A DNA stretch of 64,000 bases, taken from JAAXHB01 sp965221635. GTDB lineage: Bacteria > Actinomycetota > Acidimicrobiia > Acidimicrobiales > Aldehydirespiratoraceae. The stretch is taken from the NCBI GenBank assembly GCA_965221635.1, contig OZ244902.1, forward strand, positions 2,728,001-2,792,000, in the 5' to 3' direction. Both the position numbers and the translations under genes were made by a program. Under the pieces are notes generated by a model. The model ran no database searches. It worked only from the letters and a program-made list of their open reading frames with translations, and had not been told where the DNA came from. Shown piece by piece: positions 32,768-41,269 of this stretch; positions within the stretch are counted from its first letter, which is position 1; every line of letters begins with the position of its first letter.

Positions 32768-34534
32768 TTACTCGATCACGGCGACGACATCGCCGCCGCC
32801 CACGGAGTCGCCCACCTCCACACGGATCTCCGTGACCGTTCCGGCACGCCCTGCGGCGAGATTGTTCTCCATCTTCATGGCCTCCAGCACCACCAGTGGG
32901 TGACCTTCCTCCACCTCGTCACCCACCGCCACGAGCACCTTCACGATCGTGCCCTGCATGGGCGCGGTGACCTCGCCTTGACCACCCCCGGAACTTGCCG
33001 CGGCCCGGCTTCGCCGCCACCTGCCGGCACCCGCCCCGGCGGCCGGGGTGGTGGTGTCGGGCACCCACAACGCAACATCGAAACGTTTACCGTCAACCTC
33101 AACTTGAACTTCACGCTTCAGGCGGGGCGAGTCGGATGCTGTGTCATCCGCGACCTCTGGGGCCGGTTGCGTCGAGTGGCCGCTCACCGAGGACAGGTCG
33201 AGTTGGTCCTCCACCCATTTCGTGGAATGGGTGACCGCGGCGAAATCCGGATGGGCGATGATCGCGTCCGCGGCGCCGATGGTGGTGGCCACACCCACGA
33301 TGGTGGTTTCGGCCAGTGCCCGACGGGCCCGGGCGATCGCGGTGGGCCGGTCTCGACCCCACACCACGAGCTTGCCGATGAGGTTGTCGTAGTACTGGCT
33401 CACCTCGTCGCCGGATTCGTACCCGCCGTCCCAGCGTGTGCCGTAACCCTGCGCGGGTCGGATGTGTGTGATCCGGCCCGGGGAGGGCAAGAACGCCCCA
33501 CCGGCAGGGTCCTCGGCGTTCACCCGAACCTCGATGGAGTGACCCGTGATGGAAATGTCGGACTGGTCGAAGCCCAGCGGCTCCCCTGCGGCCACCCGCA
33601 GTTGCTGTTCCACCAGGTCGATGCCGGTGACCAGTTCAGTCACCGGGTGCTCCACCTGCAGGCGGGTGTTCATCTCCAGGTAGTAGAACGCGCCATCCGA
33701 ATAAAGAAACTCCACGGTGCCGGCGTTTGTGTAACCGCACCCGTTGGCCACCCGAACCGCTGCTTCGCCCATGGCTTCGAGCACGTCGGGCGCAATGTGG
33801 GGAGCGGGCGCCTCCTCGATCAGTTTCTGATGACGACGCTGCGCCGAGCAGTCCCGAGTGCCCAGGTAAAGGCATTTGCCGTGAGCATCGGCGAGCACCT
33901 GCACCTCCACGTGGCGTGGCGCCGGCAGGTAACGCTCCATGTACAGCTCGTCACGCCCGAAATACGCCACCGACTCGCGCCGGGCCGAATCGACCGCGGC
34001 GGCGGCCTGCGCGGCGGAATCCACCACCTTCATGCCCCGGCCGCCGCCGCCGTAAGCGGCTTTCACAGCCACCGGCCAGCCGTGAGCGTCGCCGAAGGCC
34101 ACCACCTGAGCCGGGTCGGTGATCAGGTCGGTGGTGCCGGGAACGCCGTCCACGCCCACAGACGTTGCAGCGGTGCGAGCCGAGATCTTGTCGCCCATCA
34201 CCTCGATCGCCTCCGGTGGCGGGCCCACGAACGCCACACCCCGGCCGGCGATGGTGCGGGCAAAGTCGGCGTTCTCGCTGAAGAACCCGTAACCGGGATG
34301 AACCGCCTCGGCGCCGCTGCGATCAACTGCCGCCATGATGGCTTCAGTGTTGAGGTAGCTCTCCGCGGCCGACACCCCGCCCAGGGCGTAAGCCTCGTCG
34401 GCGAGTCTCACGTGCAGGGCGTTGTGGTCGAGTTCGGAGTACACCGCCACCGTGGCGATGCCCAGCTCCTGACAGGCGCGGATCACCCGCACGGCGATCT
34501 CGCCCCGGTTTGCGATCAGAACCTTGGAAAACAC
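32768..34534 (-). CDS. accA3: Acetyl/propionyl-CoA carboxylase alpha subunit (biotin carboxylase + biotin carrier)
   Basis: This is the ATP-dependent biotin carboxylase fused to its biotin carrier domain; it supplies malonyl- and methylmalonyl-CoA for lipid synthesis. The 588-residue length is normal for actinobacterial AccA3. FSKVLIANRGEIAVRVIRAC opens the carboxylase. KAAYGGGGRGMKVV is the ATP-grasp glycine loop, and EMNTRLQVEHPVTELVTG is the catalytic segment. EAMKMEN holds the biotinylated lysine at about residue 554, 34 residues before the end. A Pro/Ala/Gly-rich linker precedes the carrier domain. No carboxyltransferase (accD) gene lies in this window. The start is GTG. birA is divergent 47 bp away. 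Confidence 0.96.
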   Translation of the reverse strand: MFSKVLIANRGEIAVRVIRACQELGIATVAVYSELDHNALHVRLADEAYALGGVSAAESYLNTEAIMAAVDRSGAEAVHPGYGFFSENADFARTIAGRGVAFVGPPPEAIEVMGDKISARTAATSVGVDGVPGTTDLITDPAQVVAFGDAHGWPVAVKAAYGGGGRGMKVVDSAAQAAAAVDSARRESVAYFGRDELYMERYLPAPRHVEVQVLADAHGKCLYLGTRDCSAQRRHQKLIEEAPAPHIAPDVLEAMGEAAVRVANGCGYTNAGTVEFLYSDGAFYYLEMNTRLQVEHPVTELVTGIDLVEQQLRVAAGEPLGFDQSDISITGHSIEVRVNAEDPAGGAFLPSPGRITHIRPAQGYGTRWDGGYESGDEVSQYYDNLIGKLVVWGRDRPTAIARARRALAETTIVGVATTIGAADAIIAHPDFAAVTHSTKWVEDQLDLSSVSGHSTQPAPEVADDTASDSPRLKREVQVEVDGKRFDVALWVPDTTTPAAGAGAGRWRRSRAAASSGGGQGEVTAPMQGTIVKVLVAVGDEVEEGHPLVVLEAMKMENNLAAGRAGTVTEIRVEVGDSVGGGDVVAVIE

Positions 34535-34544
34535 AACGGTTGCG

Positions 34545-34551
34545 TAGCCTA
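34545..34551. promoter_or_regulatory. Symmetric -10-like element between accA3 and birA
   Basis: TAGCCTA has the TAnnnTA form that reads as a -10 box on both strands: TAGCCT forward and TAGGCT in reverse. The reverse box lies 11 nt before the accA3 GTG (34534). A second box, TATACC at 34569-34574, sits 7 nt before the birA GTG at 34582. Such symmetry is known to allow divergent transcription from one site. Confidence 0.4.
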
Positions 34552-34581
34552 CGGCAGGGTCCAGCGGCTATACCGAACGCT

Positions 34582-35565
34582 GTGCCACTGTCGCACGATC
34601 AACCCGGCCGCCCACAAGGCGCGCAGCCAACGGGCGCCGTGTTCGGGCGAAGCTCCGCCGCGGCTCGCCGTGCCGGACTGGGGCCGCTGCGTCACGTGGC
34701 GGTCACCGGTTCCACAAACGACGACCTTGTGGCCGAGGCACGCAACGGCCTCACCTCACCATGTGTGCTGGTGGCCGACCACCAAACCGCCGGGAAGGGC
34801 CGAATCGGACGGCGCTGGGTGAACGCCCAGCCCCCGACGACGTCCTCCCGCCACGGCGCGCAGAGCCACGGCGCGCAGGGCCACGGCGCGCAGGGCCAGG
34901 CCGCCGCCACCGGCCGGCTGCACGAGGATCCGGTGGGCACGCTGCTGGTGAGCTTTCGTTTCCCGGGAGCGCTGCAATCCGCGTCTCACTTGGTGAACGC
35001 CGTGTCGCTGGCAGCCCTCGACGCGGCCAGGGCCGCCCTTGCTGAGCGCAACACCGGCACAAGCAGCGACGGCGCCGAGACACCTGTGGTGCGTTTCAAG
35101 TGGCCAAATGACCTGGTTGTGGATTGCGAAGGGCAAACCGGGAAGCTGGCCGGAGTGCTCACCGAAACGGTTGGGGGCAACCACCCGGTAATCGTGGTGG
35201 GGGTGGGCCTCAACCTGGCACCGGTGCCGGACGTGCAAGTGCCCGGCGCGCAAGGGCAAAACCCGCAAGGCCCAGGCGTGCAAGGCGCAGCCTCGCTTTG
35301 GGGTTTGGGGGCTGTGGCGAGCCGTGATCAGGTGCTGGCCGACATGCTGCGCGCTCTGGTCGGGCACCGCAGCGACCCGGAAGCCGCTCGGGCTGCACTG
35401 ATCGCAGCGTCGGCCACCGTCGGGCGCCGAGTGCGCGTGGAGGGTGTGGACGGCACAAGCTTCACCGGTCGCGCCACCGCCATCGACCCCCAAGGCCGGT
35501 TGGTGGTGGAAACCCACACCGGCACGCGCACCGTGCACGCCGCCGACGTGCACCACCTTCGCTGA
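34582..35565 (+). CDS. birA: Biotin-[acetyl-CoA-carboxylase] ligase
   Basis: This enzyme attaches biotin to the carrier lysine of AccA3. From the GTG at 34582 it has about 327 residues and, like actinobacterial homologues, no N-terminal DNA-binding domain. VTGSTNDDL near 41 and QTAGKGRIGRRW near 69-79 form the biotinyl-AMP loop. FKWPNDLVV with GKLAGVLTE follows, then VVGVGLNL and a small C-terminal SH3-like domain (ATVGRRVRVEG). Two low-complexity inserts interrupt the fold: three HGAQ-type pentapeptides at 91-105, and a Gly/Gln-rich stretch near 216-236. Both sit in loops. The start is uncertain because the frame is open upstream to 34510. Confidence 0.9.
   Translation: MPLSHDQPGRPQGAQPTGAVFGRSSAAARRAGLGPLRHVAVTGSTNDDLVAEARNGLTSPCVLVADHQTAGKGRIGRRWVNAQPPTTSSRHGAQSHGAQGHGAQGQAAATGRLHEDPVGTLLVSFRFPGALQSASHLVNAVSLAALDAARAALAERNTGTSSDGAETPVVRFKWPNDLVVDCEGQTGKLAGVLTETVGGNHPVIVVGVGLNLAPVPDVQVPGAQGQNPQGPGVQGAASLWGLGAVASRDQVLADMLRALVGHRSDPEAARAALIAASATVGRRVRVEGVDGTSFTGRATAIDPQGRLVVETHTGTRTVHAADVHHLR
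34852..34896 (+). repeat. 15-bp in-frame tandem repeat (3 copies) inside birA
   Basis: Three 15-bp units start at 34852, 34867 and 34882. The last two are identical and the first differs by one base. They encode HGAQS, HGAQG, HGAQG just after the biotinyl-AMP loop, a position where other ligases have a short turn. Confidence 0.85.
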
Positions 35566-35780
35566 CACCGGCCGCCACGGGCCGCAGGCGTGATCCGGGG
35601 GCGCAGGAAACGACCCCGTCAAGGCTTGCGCGCCCACATTCCCGTGCGTTGAGACTCCGCTGCCACCGGCTCGCCGGGGTCGCAAACGCCATGGCGCCAA
35701 GTGGTCCCGGTTGACCCTGTGGGATGGTCACAGCAGCCGCGTGGGCGCCGTTAGCCTGTGGCGAGCGGCAGGCGGTGCTG
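35566..35780 (+). other. Intergenic region between birA and the LCP gene, with a possible -10 box
   Basis: This 215-bp stretch shows no gene. TAGCCT at 35752-35757 is a plausible -10 box for the LCP gene, with a leader of about 18 nt and a GGCAGG at 35767-35772 as a possible ribosome binding site. A short GC hairpin at 35569-35584 (CGGCC/GGCCG) just after birA could help termination but lacks a U-tract. Confidence 0.35.
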
Positions 35781-37553
35781 GTGGTGAGGGCCTTGACCAA
35801 CCATGAATCTGGATCGTCGCATCAGGTCGCGCCCGAAGGCACGCCCAACGAGGCGTCACAACCCGTTGGCGACGCACACACCGATGCATCCGGTTGGGCG
35901 TCGGCGCCGGCGGGACGCGAGGTGGTGCTGAGGCGCACCTGGCCCCAACGGATCGTGGTGGTCGCCGCCGTGGCGGTGATCCTGTCCGCGTCGGTCGTTG
36001 CGTGGGCCGTGGACCGCGGCCACCGCGGAGCGTCCGGCATCACCCGGCTGAGCTTCGAGTCGGCCGAGACCGAACCCAACTCCAACGGTGCCCAGGATCC
36101 CCCCGCAAACGGGTTGGAGAGAGTGGCGTTTCCGCTCGGCGAAGGCCCAGGGCAACCGCTGCTGCAACCCGACACCCCTCCGGGGGATCCGGTGAACTTC
36201 CTGCTGGTTGGAACCGACAGCGCCTTCGGCTTGGATCCCGACGACCCGATCCTGCACGGACGCGAAGTGTTCGAGGACGGCCGGGCCCATGCCGACGCGA
36301 TCATGTTGGTGCGGGTTGACCCTGCGTCGTCGTCGGTGTGGGTGCTGTCCATTCCACGTGACCTGTGGGCGGAGATACCCCGCGCCCAGGAGGGCAAGGT
36401 CGCCACGGCGCTGTGGATCGGCGGTGCGCCGCTGCTGGTGGAAACCATTTCCAACATGTTCGACGTGGAGATCAACCACTACGTGCAAGTTGACTTCGCC
36501 GGATTCCAGACACTGGTTGATGCTCTGGGCGGGGTGCCGGTGTGGATCCCCAACCCGGTGCGAGACCCCGGCTCGCGCCTCGACATTCCCACCGCGGGTT
36601 GCCACACCCTCGACGGCGTTCAGGCGCTGCAGTACGTGCGCAGCCGTCGCTACACCGAGCAGATCAACGGACGTTGGCGCATAACCGGAGGCGACGACTT
36701 CGCCCGGATCTCGCGTCAACAGGACTTCCTGGTGCTGGCCCTCGACCGGGCCATCGACCAGGGGGCGCGCAACCCGTTGACGCTCACAAGGCTGATCGAG
36801 GCCGGCGCGGAGGCGGTGACCCTCGACCAGGACCTAACCCTTGCCGAACTGATCGAACTCGGCGAGGCGTTCAGCGACTTCGACCCCGAGAACCTGCACC
36901 GCCAAAGCCTGGCCGTGTACACCCTCTTCGGCCCTGACGAAACCACTTACCTGGGCGAAAAGGCATATGTGAGGCTCAACGAGCCGGTGCTTGAGGTGTT
37001 CCGCGGCAACGCCGACGCGGTGAAGCCCTCCGAGGTGGAACTCGCTTTGATCGGCGCCGACCAAGCCGACGTTCAAGACGCCGCCACGGTGCTCGAAGGC
37101 GAAGGGTTCGTGGTGACCGGCACCCACCGGCACACCTCACCGACCCCGGCCACGGTGGTGATGCACGGCCCGGGCCTCGCCGAGGAGGCGTACACGGTGG
37201 CTCGCTACCTCGACCCTGTGCCCCATGTGGTGGAGCGTGTGGACCTCAACTCCACGGTGGTGGCGCTCGGCGAGGAATACCGGGGCACGTTGTTCCTGTA
37301 TCAGCCGCTGCTGGAGGAGGTGAAGGCCCAGGCACAGGCACGGGGCACACCAGCGACGATGCCGGGTGTGCCCGCCGATCTTCTGCTGCCCCCCAAACAG
37401 GCATTCGACGGGGAGGCTGCCGCCGAGCTGTTGGAAGGCGTAAAGGTCTCCATCGGTTTGGGCACCGCAGTGCTGAGCCAGGACACGAACGACGACGAGG
37501 AGCCGACCGTGGGCATTCAGGGTCGTCCCCCTGAAGGCGTGTCGTGCGAGTGA
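35781..37553 (+). CDS. LytR-CpsA-Psr (LCP) family glycopolymer ligase with LytR C-terminal domain
   Basis: LCP proteins move lipid-linked glycopolymers onto peptidoglycan. From the GTG at 35781 there are about 590 residues: a hydrophilic cytosolic leader, one membrane segment (about 57-77) and an acidic spacer. The LCP domain then has NFLLVGTDS, GRAHADAIMLVRVDP, VLSIPRDLWAEIP (the Arg-Asp pair binds pyrophosphate), GGVPVWIPNPVRD and ALQYVRSRRY. A LytR_C-like domain follows (VELALIGADQADVQDAATVLEGEGF, about 420-500) and an extended tail. Several in-frame start codons (35775 to 35793) are possible. It is the obvious candidate to attach one of the polymers made here. Confidence 0.9.
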   Translation: MVRALTNHESGSSHQVAPEGTPNEASQPVGDAHTDASGWASAPAGREVVLRRTWPQRIVVVAAVAVILSASVVAWAVDRGHRGASGITRLSFESAETEPNSNGAQDPPANGLERVAFPLGEGPGQPLLQPDTPPGDPVNFLLVGTDSAFGLDPDDPILHGREVFEDGRAHADAIMLVRVDPASSSVWVLSIPRDLWAEIPRAQEGKVATALWIGGAPLLVETISNMFDVEINHYVQVDFAGFQTLVDALGGVPVWIPNPVRDPGSRLDIPTAGCHTLDGVQALQYVRSRRYTEQINGRWRITGGDDFARISRQQDFLVLALDRAIDQGARNPLTLTRLIEAGAEAVTLDQDLTLAELIELGEAFSDFDPENLHRQSLAVYTLFGPDETTYLGEKAYVRLNEPVLEVFRGNADAVKPSEVELALIGADQADVQDAATVLEGEGFVVTGTHRHTSPTPATVVMHGPGLAEEAYTVARYLDPVPHVVERVDLNSTVVALGEEYRGTLFLYQPLLEEVKAQAQARGTPATMPGVPADLLLPPKQAFDGEAAAELLEGVKVSIGLGTAVLSQDTNDDEEPTVGIQGRPPEGVSCE

Positions 37554-37675
37554 GCGTGCGCGGAGACAGCCGACGCCGGTGGGACGCGCCCAACCGGAGA
37601 TGAGGCGGACCTCGCCGTGTTCGGTTGTGTCCGCGCCGCCGACCCGCTTCCACCCGCCGCGCCCGGGAGGTGAAC

Positions 37676-39025
37676 ATGGCTGAGCACCCCGGCCAGGCCG
37701 CAGCGGCGCCGCCCGGGGTGGTGGCGGTGATCGGCACCGGTTACGTGGGACTCACCACTGGGGCGTGTTTCGCGCACCTGGGGCACCGGGTGACCTGCGC
37801 CGATGTGGACGACGCCAAGGTGTCGATGCTTCGCCAGGGGAGGATCCCCATCCACGAACCCGGCCTCGGCGATCTGGTGCAAGCCGGGATCGCAGCCGGA
37901 CGTCTCACGTTCACCACTTCGTCTCCGCAGGCGGCGACCGGGGCGGACTTCGTTTACCTGTGCGTGCCCACCCCTCAGGACGCCGACGGCGCCGCCGATC
38001 TCACGTTCATCAAACAAGCCGCCGCCGACATCGGCCCGCACCTGGGGTCGGGCGCAATCGTGGTGAGCAAGTCCACCGTGCCAACCGGAAGCACTCTGGA
38101 GGTGGAACGCATGCTGGGCCGACCTGACGTGTCGGTGGCGTCCAATCCGGAGTTCCTGCGCGAGGGCAGCGCCGTGGCGGACTTCTTGAACCCCGACCGT
38201 GTGGTGATCGGCGCCGACGACGAATCGGTGGCAGCCAGGGTGGCCGGGTTGTACGCGGGTGTCGACGCCCCGGTGCTGGTGGTGGACCCCGCCACCGCGG
38301 AAACCGCCAAGTATTCCTGCAACGCCTTTTTGGCCACCAAGCTGTCGTTCGTGAACGCCCTGGCCGCGGTGTGCGAATCGGTTGGCGCTGATGTGCGCAA
38401 GGTGCTTGAGGTGATGGCCCTCGATCCCAGAATCGGAGGGCAGTTCATGGCTCCCGGGCCGGGCTGGGGCGGGTCTTGCCTTCCCAAGGACACACGGGCG
38501 ATCATCGCGCTGGCCGCGCAAGGCGGGTACGACTTCTCGCTGCTTCAAGGCGTGGTGGACGTGAACACCGAACAGTTCGAGCGGGTGGTGGCCAAAGTGG
38601 CAGCCCGGATCTCGCTGCGAGGGGCTCGCGTGGCGCTGCTGGGCTTGGCGTTCAAGGCCAACACCGACGACACTCGCGCATCCCCGGCATTGGAGATAGC
38701 CACCAGACTGGTGAGCGCAGGCGCCACCGTGGCTGCACATGACCCTGCGGTGCCGGCCGAGGCGGTGGCCAACCAAGCCGGGCTTGTGTACTGCAACGAC
38801 ACGTACGCGGCTTGCACCGGCGCCGACGCAGTGGTGGTGGCCACCGAATGGCCCGAATACCGCCTCCTTGACATCGATCGTGTTTCCGCGGTGGTGGCGC
38901 GGCGTCACCTGGTGGACGCCCGCAACCTGTTCGACCCCGCCGACTGGACAAGCCGGGGTTTCACCTACAGCGGCGTGGGAACCCCAAACCCCGAACCTGA
39001 GGCCGCGGCGACTCTCGCTCCATGA
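37676..39025 (+). CDS. ugd: UDP-glucose 6-dehydrogenase
   Basis: This enzyme oxidises UDP-glucose to UDP-glucuronate with two NAD. The 449-residue protein has GTGYVGLTTGACFAHLGH at 20-37 and FVYLCVPTPQ near 98. SNPEFLREGSAVADF follows, then the SCNAFLATKLSFVNALA helix and GPGWGGSCLPKD with the catalytic cysteine at about 268. The C-terminal UDP-binding domain contains LGLAFKANTDDTRASPAL. The ATG at 37676 is preceded by a good GGGAGG ribosome binding site. The frame is open upstream to 37625 but without recognisable sequence. The stop overlaps the next gene start (ATGA), the decarboxylase that would use its product. Confidence 0.95.
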   Translation: MAEHPGQAAAAPPGVVAVIGTGYVGLTTGACFAHLGHRVTCADVDDAKVSMLRQGRIPIHEPGLGDLVQAGIAAGRLTFTTSSPQAATGADFVYLCVPTPQDADGAADLTFIKQAAADIGPHLGSGAIVVSKSTVPTGSTLEVERMLGRPDVSVASNPEFLREGSAVADFLNPDRVVIGADDESVAARVAGLYAGVDAPVLVVDPATAETAKYSCNAFLATKLSFVNALAAVCESVGADVRKVLEVMALDPRIGGQFMAPGPGWGGSCLPKDTRAIIALAAQGGYDFSLLQGVVDVNTEQFERVVAKVAARISLRGARVALLGLAFKANTDDTRASPALEIATRLVSAGATVAAHDPAVPAEAVANQAGLVYCNDTYAACTGADAVVVATEWPEYRLLDIDRVSAVVARRHLVDARNLFDPADWTSRGFTYSGVGTPNPEPEAAATLAP

Positions 39026-40212
39026 CCGAACCGGTTGAGCCGCGCACCTCTTGGGAGCGACCCGACCGTCTTCACGTGATCACAGGCGGCGCCGGTTTTG
39101 TGGGTTCGCACCTTTGCGAAGCGCTGCTGGGGCGAGGTCATCGGGTGCTGTGCGTGGACAGCTTGCTCACCGGCAACTGGGCCAACGTCGCCCACCTCTC
39201 CGGCCGCGCAGGGTTCGGTTTTTTGCATCACGACGTGTCACGCCACATCAATGTGAGCGAGCCGGTGGACTCCGTGTTGCATCTGGCCAGCCCCGCCTCG
39301 CCGGTGGACTACCTGCAAAAGCCGATACAAACCCTCAAGGCGGGAAGCCTGGGCACCCTGAACGCGCTGGGCCTGGCGAAGGCCAACAACGCCCGGTTCT
39401 TGTTGGCGTCCACCAGCGAGATTTACGGCGACCCCGAGCAGCATCCCCAAACCGAGCAGTACCGGGGAAGCGTTGATCCCGTGGGCCTGCGAGGGGTGTA
39501 CAACGAGGCGAAGAGGTTCGCCGAGGCGCTCACGATGGCCTATCACCGCAGTCACGGCACCGACACTCGCATCGCTCGGATCTTCAACACCTACGGCCCT
39601 CGTTTACGCGCCGGTGACGGGCGTGTGGTGTCCAACTTCGTGGTGGCCGCGCTTGCAGGACGGCCTCTCGCCGTTCACGGCAGCGGAGATCAAACCCGCA
39701 GCTTCTGTTACGTGGACGACCTGGTGCAGGGACTGATGGCGCTGCTGTTCTGCGACGAATCCCAATGGAACGAGCCCGCACACCTCGACGGCGCCGCCCG
39801 AGAAGACGAGCACCAAGAGGCGGACCGCCCGACGAACTCACCGCCAGAGCAGCCTCATGCAGGCCGCAGCGTTCACGAGCCTGTCAACCTCGGCAACCCG
39901 GTCGAGATCACCGTCAACGAACTCGCCGCTGCAGTGCTGCGCATCTGCGACTCCCGGCTCGGCGCCGCCGCACCGTCACCGTCGTCGCTGCCATCAGACG
40001 CAGCAACAGCGGCTCAAGGCAACCACATCGAATCCAGAATCGAACGCACACCGGCGCGTCACGACGACCCGCATCGTCGCTGCCCGGACATTTCGGTCGC
40101 CACGCGACACCTCGGTTGGAGGCCCGGCGTTTCTTTGGAGACGGGCTTGACACGAACCGTCAACTGGTTCGCAACACAACCAGCAGATCATCAAGCAGCT
40201 CCGGTGAACTGA
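39022..40212 (+). CDS. UDP-glucuronate decarboxylase-like SDR (UXS family)
   Basis: This is an extended SDR of 396 residues, likely to turn UDP-glucuronate into UDP-xylose. GGAGFVGSH is at 22-30, LHLASPASPVDY at 87-97, STSEIYGDPEQHPQTE at 130-145 and GVYNEAKRFAEAL at 158-170 with the catalytic Tyr160/Lys164. The sequence RIARIFNTYGPRLRAGDGRVVSNFV is typical of UXS. Two hydrophilic inserts, about 246-286 and 313-350, enlarge the protein beyond the usual ~315 residues; after each the family motifs resume (PVNLGNP, then DDPHRRCPDIS). Coupling to ugd supports the pathway. A different UDP-sugar SDR activity is possible. Confidence 0.87.
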   Translation: MTEPVEPRTSWERPDRLHVITGGAGFVGSHLCEALLGRGHRVLCVDSLLTGNWANVAHLSGRAGFGFLHHDVSRHINVSEPVDSVLHLASPASPVDYLQKPIQTLKAGSLGTLNALGLAKANNARFLLASTSEIYGDPEQHPQTEQYRGSVDPVGLRGVYNEAKRFAEALTMAYHRSHGTDTRIARIFNTYGPRLRAGDGRVVSNFVVAALAGRPLAVHGSGDQTRSFCYVDDLVQGLMALLFCDESQWNEPAHLDGAAREDEHQEADRPTNSPPEQPHAGRSVHEPVNLGNPVEITVNELAAAVLRICDSRLGAAAPSPSSLPSDAATAAQGNHIESRIERTPARHDDPHRRCPDISVATRHLGWRPGVSLETGLTRTVNWFATQPADHQAAPVN

Positions 40213-40246
40213 CCCCCCATCGGTGGCCGTTCACCCCGGCCGGTGA

Positions 40247-41209
40247 TCAGGTGCGGCGCCACTCCGCCAGCCGGCGGTTGGCGAGATACCACTCCACGGT
40301 TCGGGCAAGCCCGGCCCTCAACGGGGTGCGGGCCTCGAAGCCGAACAATTCACGGGCCCGGCTGGGATCCACGGCTCGCCGCGGCTGACCGTCGGGTTGC
40401 GACGTGTCCCAGCGGATCTCGCCACCGAAGCCGGTCAGCTCCGCTATCAGCGTCACAAGTTGCGCCACCGAGATCTCCGAGTCCGAGCCGAGGTTCACCG
40501 GCTCCGCGTCGTCGTAATGCTCCGTCGCCGCGACCACCCCCGCGGCGGCGTCGTCCACGTAGAGAAACTCGCGTGTGGCCGTGCCGGTGCCCCACACCTC
40601 CACGTGTTGGGCGCCGGTCTCGCGTGCCAGCACACACTTGCGGATCAGCGCCGGGATCACGTGACTCACCTCGGGATGGAACTTGTCACCCGGGCCGTAC
40701 AGGTTGGTGGGCATCAGATACGCGCCGCGCTGGCCGTACTGGGCACGGTTGGCTTGCAGGTGAGTGAGCTGCGCCAGTTTGGCAACGCCATAGGGGGCGT
40801 TGGTGTCCTCCGGGTAGCCCTGCCACAACGAACTCTCCCGGAACGGCACGGGAGTGTGCTTGGGATAAGAGCAAATGGTGCCCACCAGCACCGTCTTGGC
40901 AACCCCGGCGGCGCGGGCTGCTTCGATCACGTTGGTGCCCAGCAGCAGGTTCTGCAGGTACAGGTCGGCGGGTCGGGCCCGGTTGGCGCCAATGCCACCC
41001 ACCCGGGCGGCGAGATGGATCACAACATCGGGTTCGGCTTCGGTGACGGCCCGGCGTGCCGCTTCGGCGTCGAGCAGATCTACTTGCTTGCTCGACGGGG
41101 CCACCACCGCGGCGACCCCTCTGGCTTGCAGCGCCGCGAGCACGGCTGTGCCCAGAAAACCACCGCCACCGGTCACGAAGAAGCGCTTGGCCGCGAAGTC
41201 GTCGCTCAC
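40247..41209 (-). CDS. fcl: GDP-L-fucose synthase
   Basis: This is a bifunctional 3,5-epimerase/4-reductase that makes GDP-L-fucose from GDP-4-keto-6-deoxy-D-mannose. The 320-residue protein has TGGGGFLG at 13-20, HLAARVGGIGAN near 80-91 and VGTICSYPKHTPVPF near 109-123. The catalytic YGVAK lies near 138 and LYGPGDKFHPEVSHVIPALIRKC follows; all are hallmarks of Fcl/WcaG. The GTG at 41209 lies 7 nt after a TAGCTT box and leaves no room for a ribosome binding site. The frame runs open to 42946 upstream, antisense to a GT4 gene, which is an artefact of GC content. Its substrate comes from Gmd, encoded 10 kb away. Confidence 0.93.
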   Translation of the reverse strand: MSDDFAAKRFFVTGGGGFLGTAVLAALQARGVAAVVAPSSKQVDLLDAEAARRAVTEAEPDVVIHLAARVGGIGANRARPADLYLQNLLLGTNVIEAARAAGVAKTVLVGTICSYPKHTPVPFRESSLWQGYPEDTNAPYGVAKLAQLTHLQANRAQYGQRGAYLMPTNLYGPGDKFHPEVSHVIPALIRKCVLARETGAQHVEVWGTGTATREFLYVDDAAAGVVAATEHYDDAEPVNLGSDSEISVAQLVTLIAELTGFGGEIRWDTSQPDGQPRRAVDPSRARELFGFEARTPLRAGLARTVEWYLANRRLAEWRRT

Positions 41210-41216
41210 CCGCGGA

Positions 41217-41226
41217 AAGCTAGCCT
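41217..41226. promoter_or_regulatory. Overlapping divergent -10 boxes (fcl / GT4) sharing one TA pair
   Basis: AAGCTAGCCT contains TAGCTT on the minus strand (41222-41217), 7 nt before the fcl GTG. It contains TAGCCT on the plus strand (41221-41226), about 44 nt before the GT4 start. The two boxes use the same TA pair and point outward, as at 24088-24097. Confidence 0.45.
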
Positions 41227-41269
41227 CGCCGCCAGGGTCACCTTCACCGCTGGGAACGGGTTGACTGGA

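Noticed and set aside
31838..34822. A 994-codon open frame on the plus strand antisense to accA3 and a GT-C gene
   Set aside because: The composition is dominated by His, Arg, Gly and Gln with no recognisable domain. AccA3 on the other strand is unmistakable.
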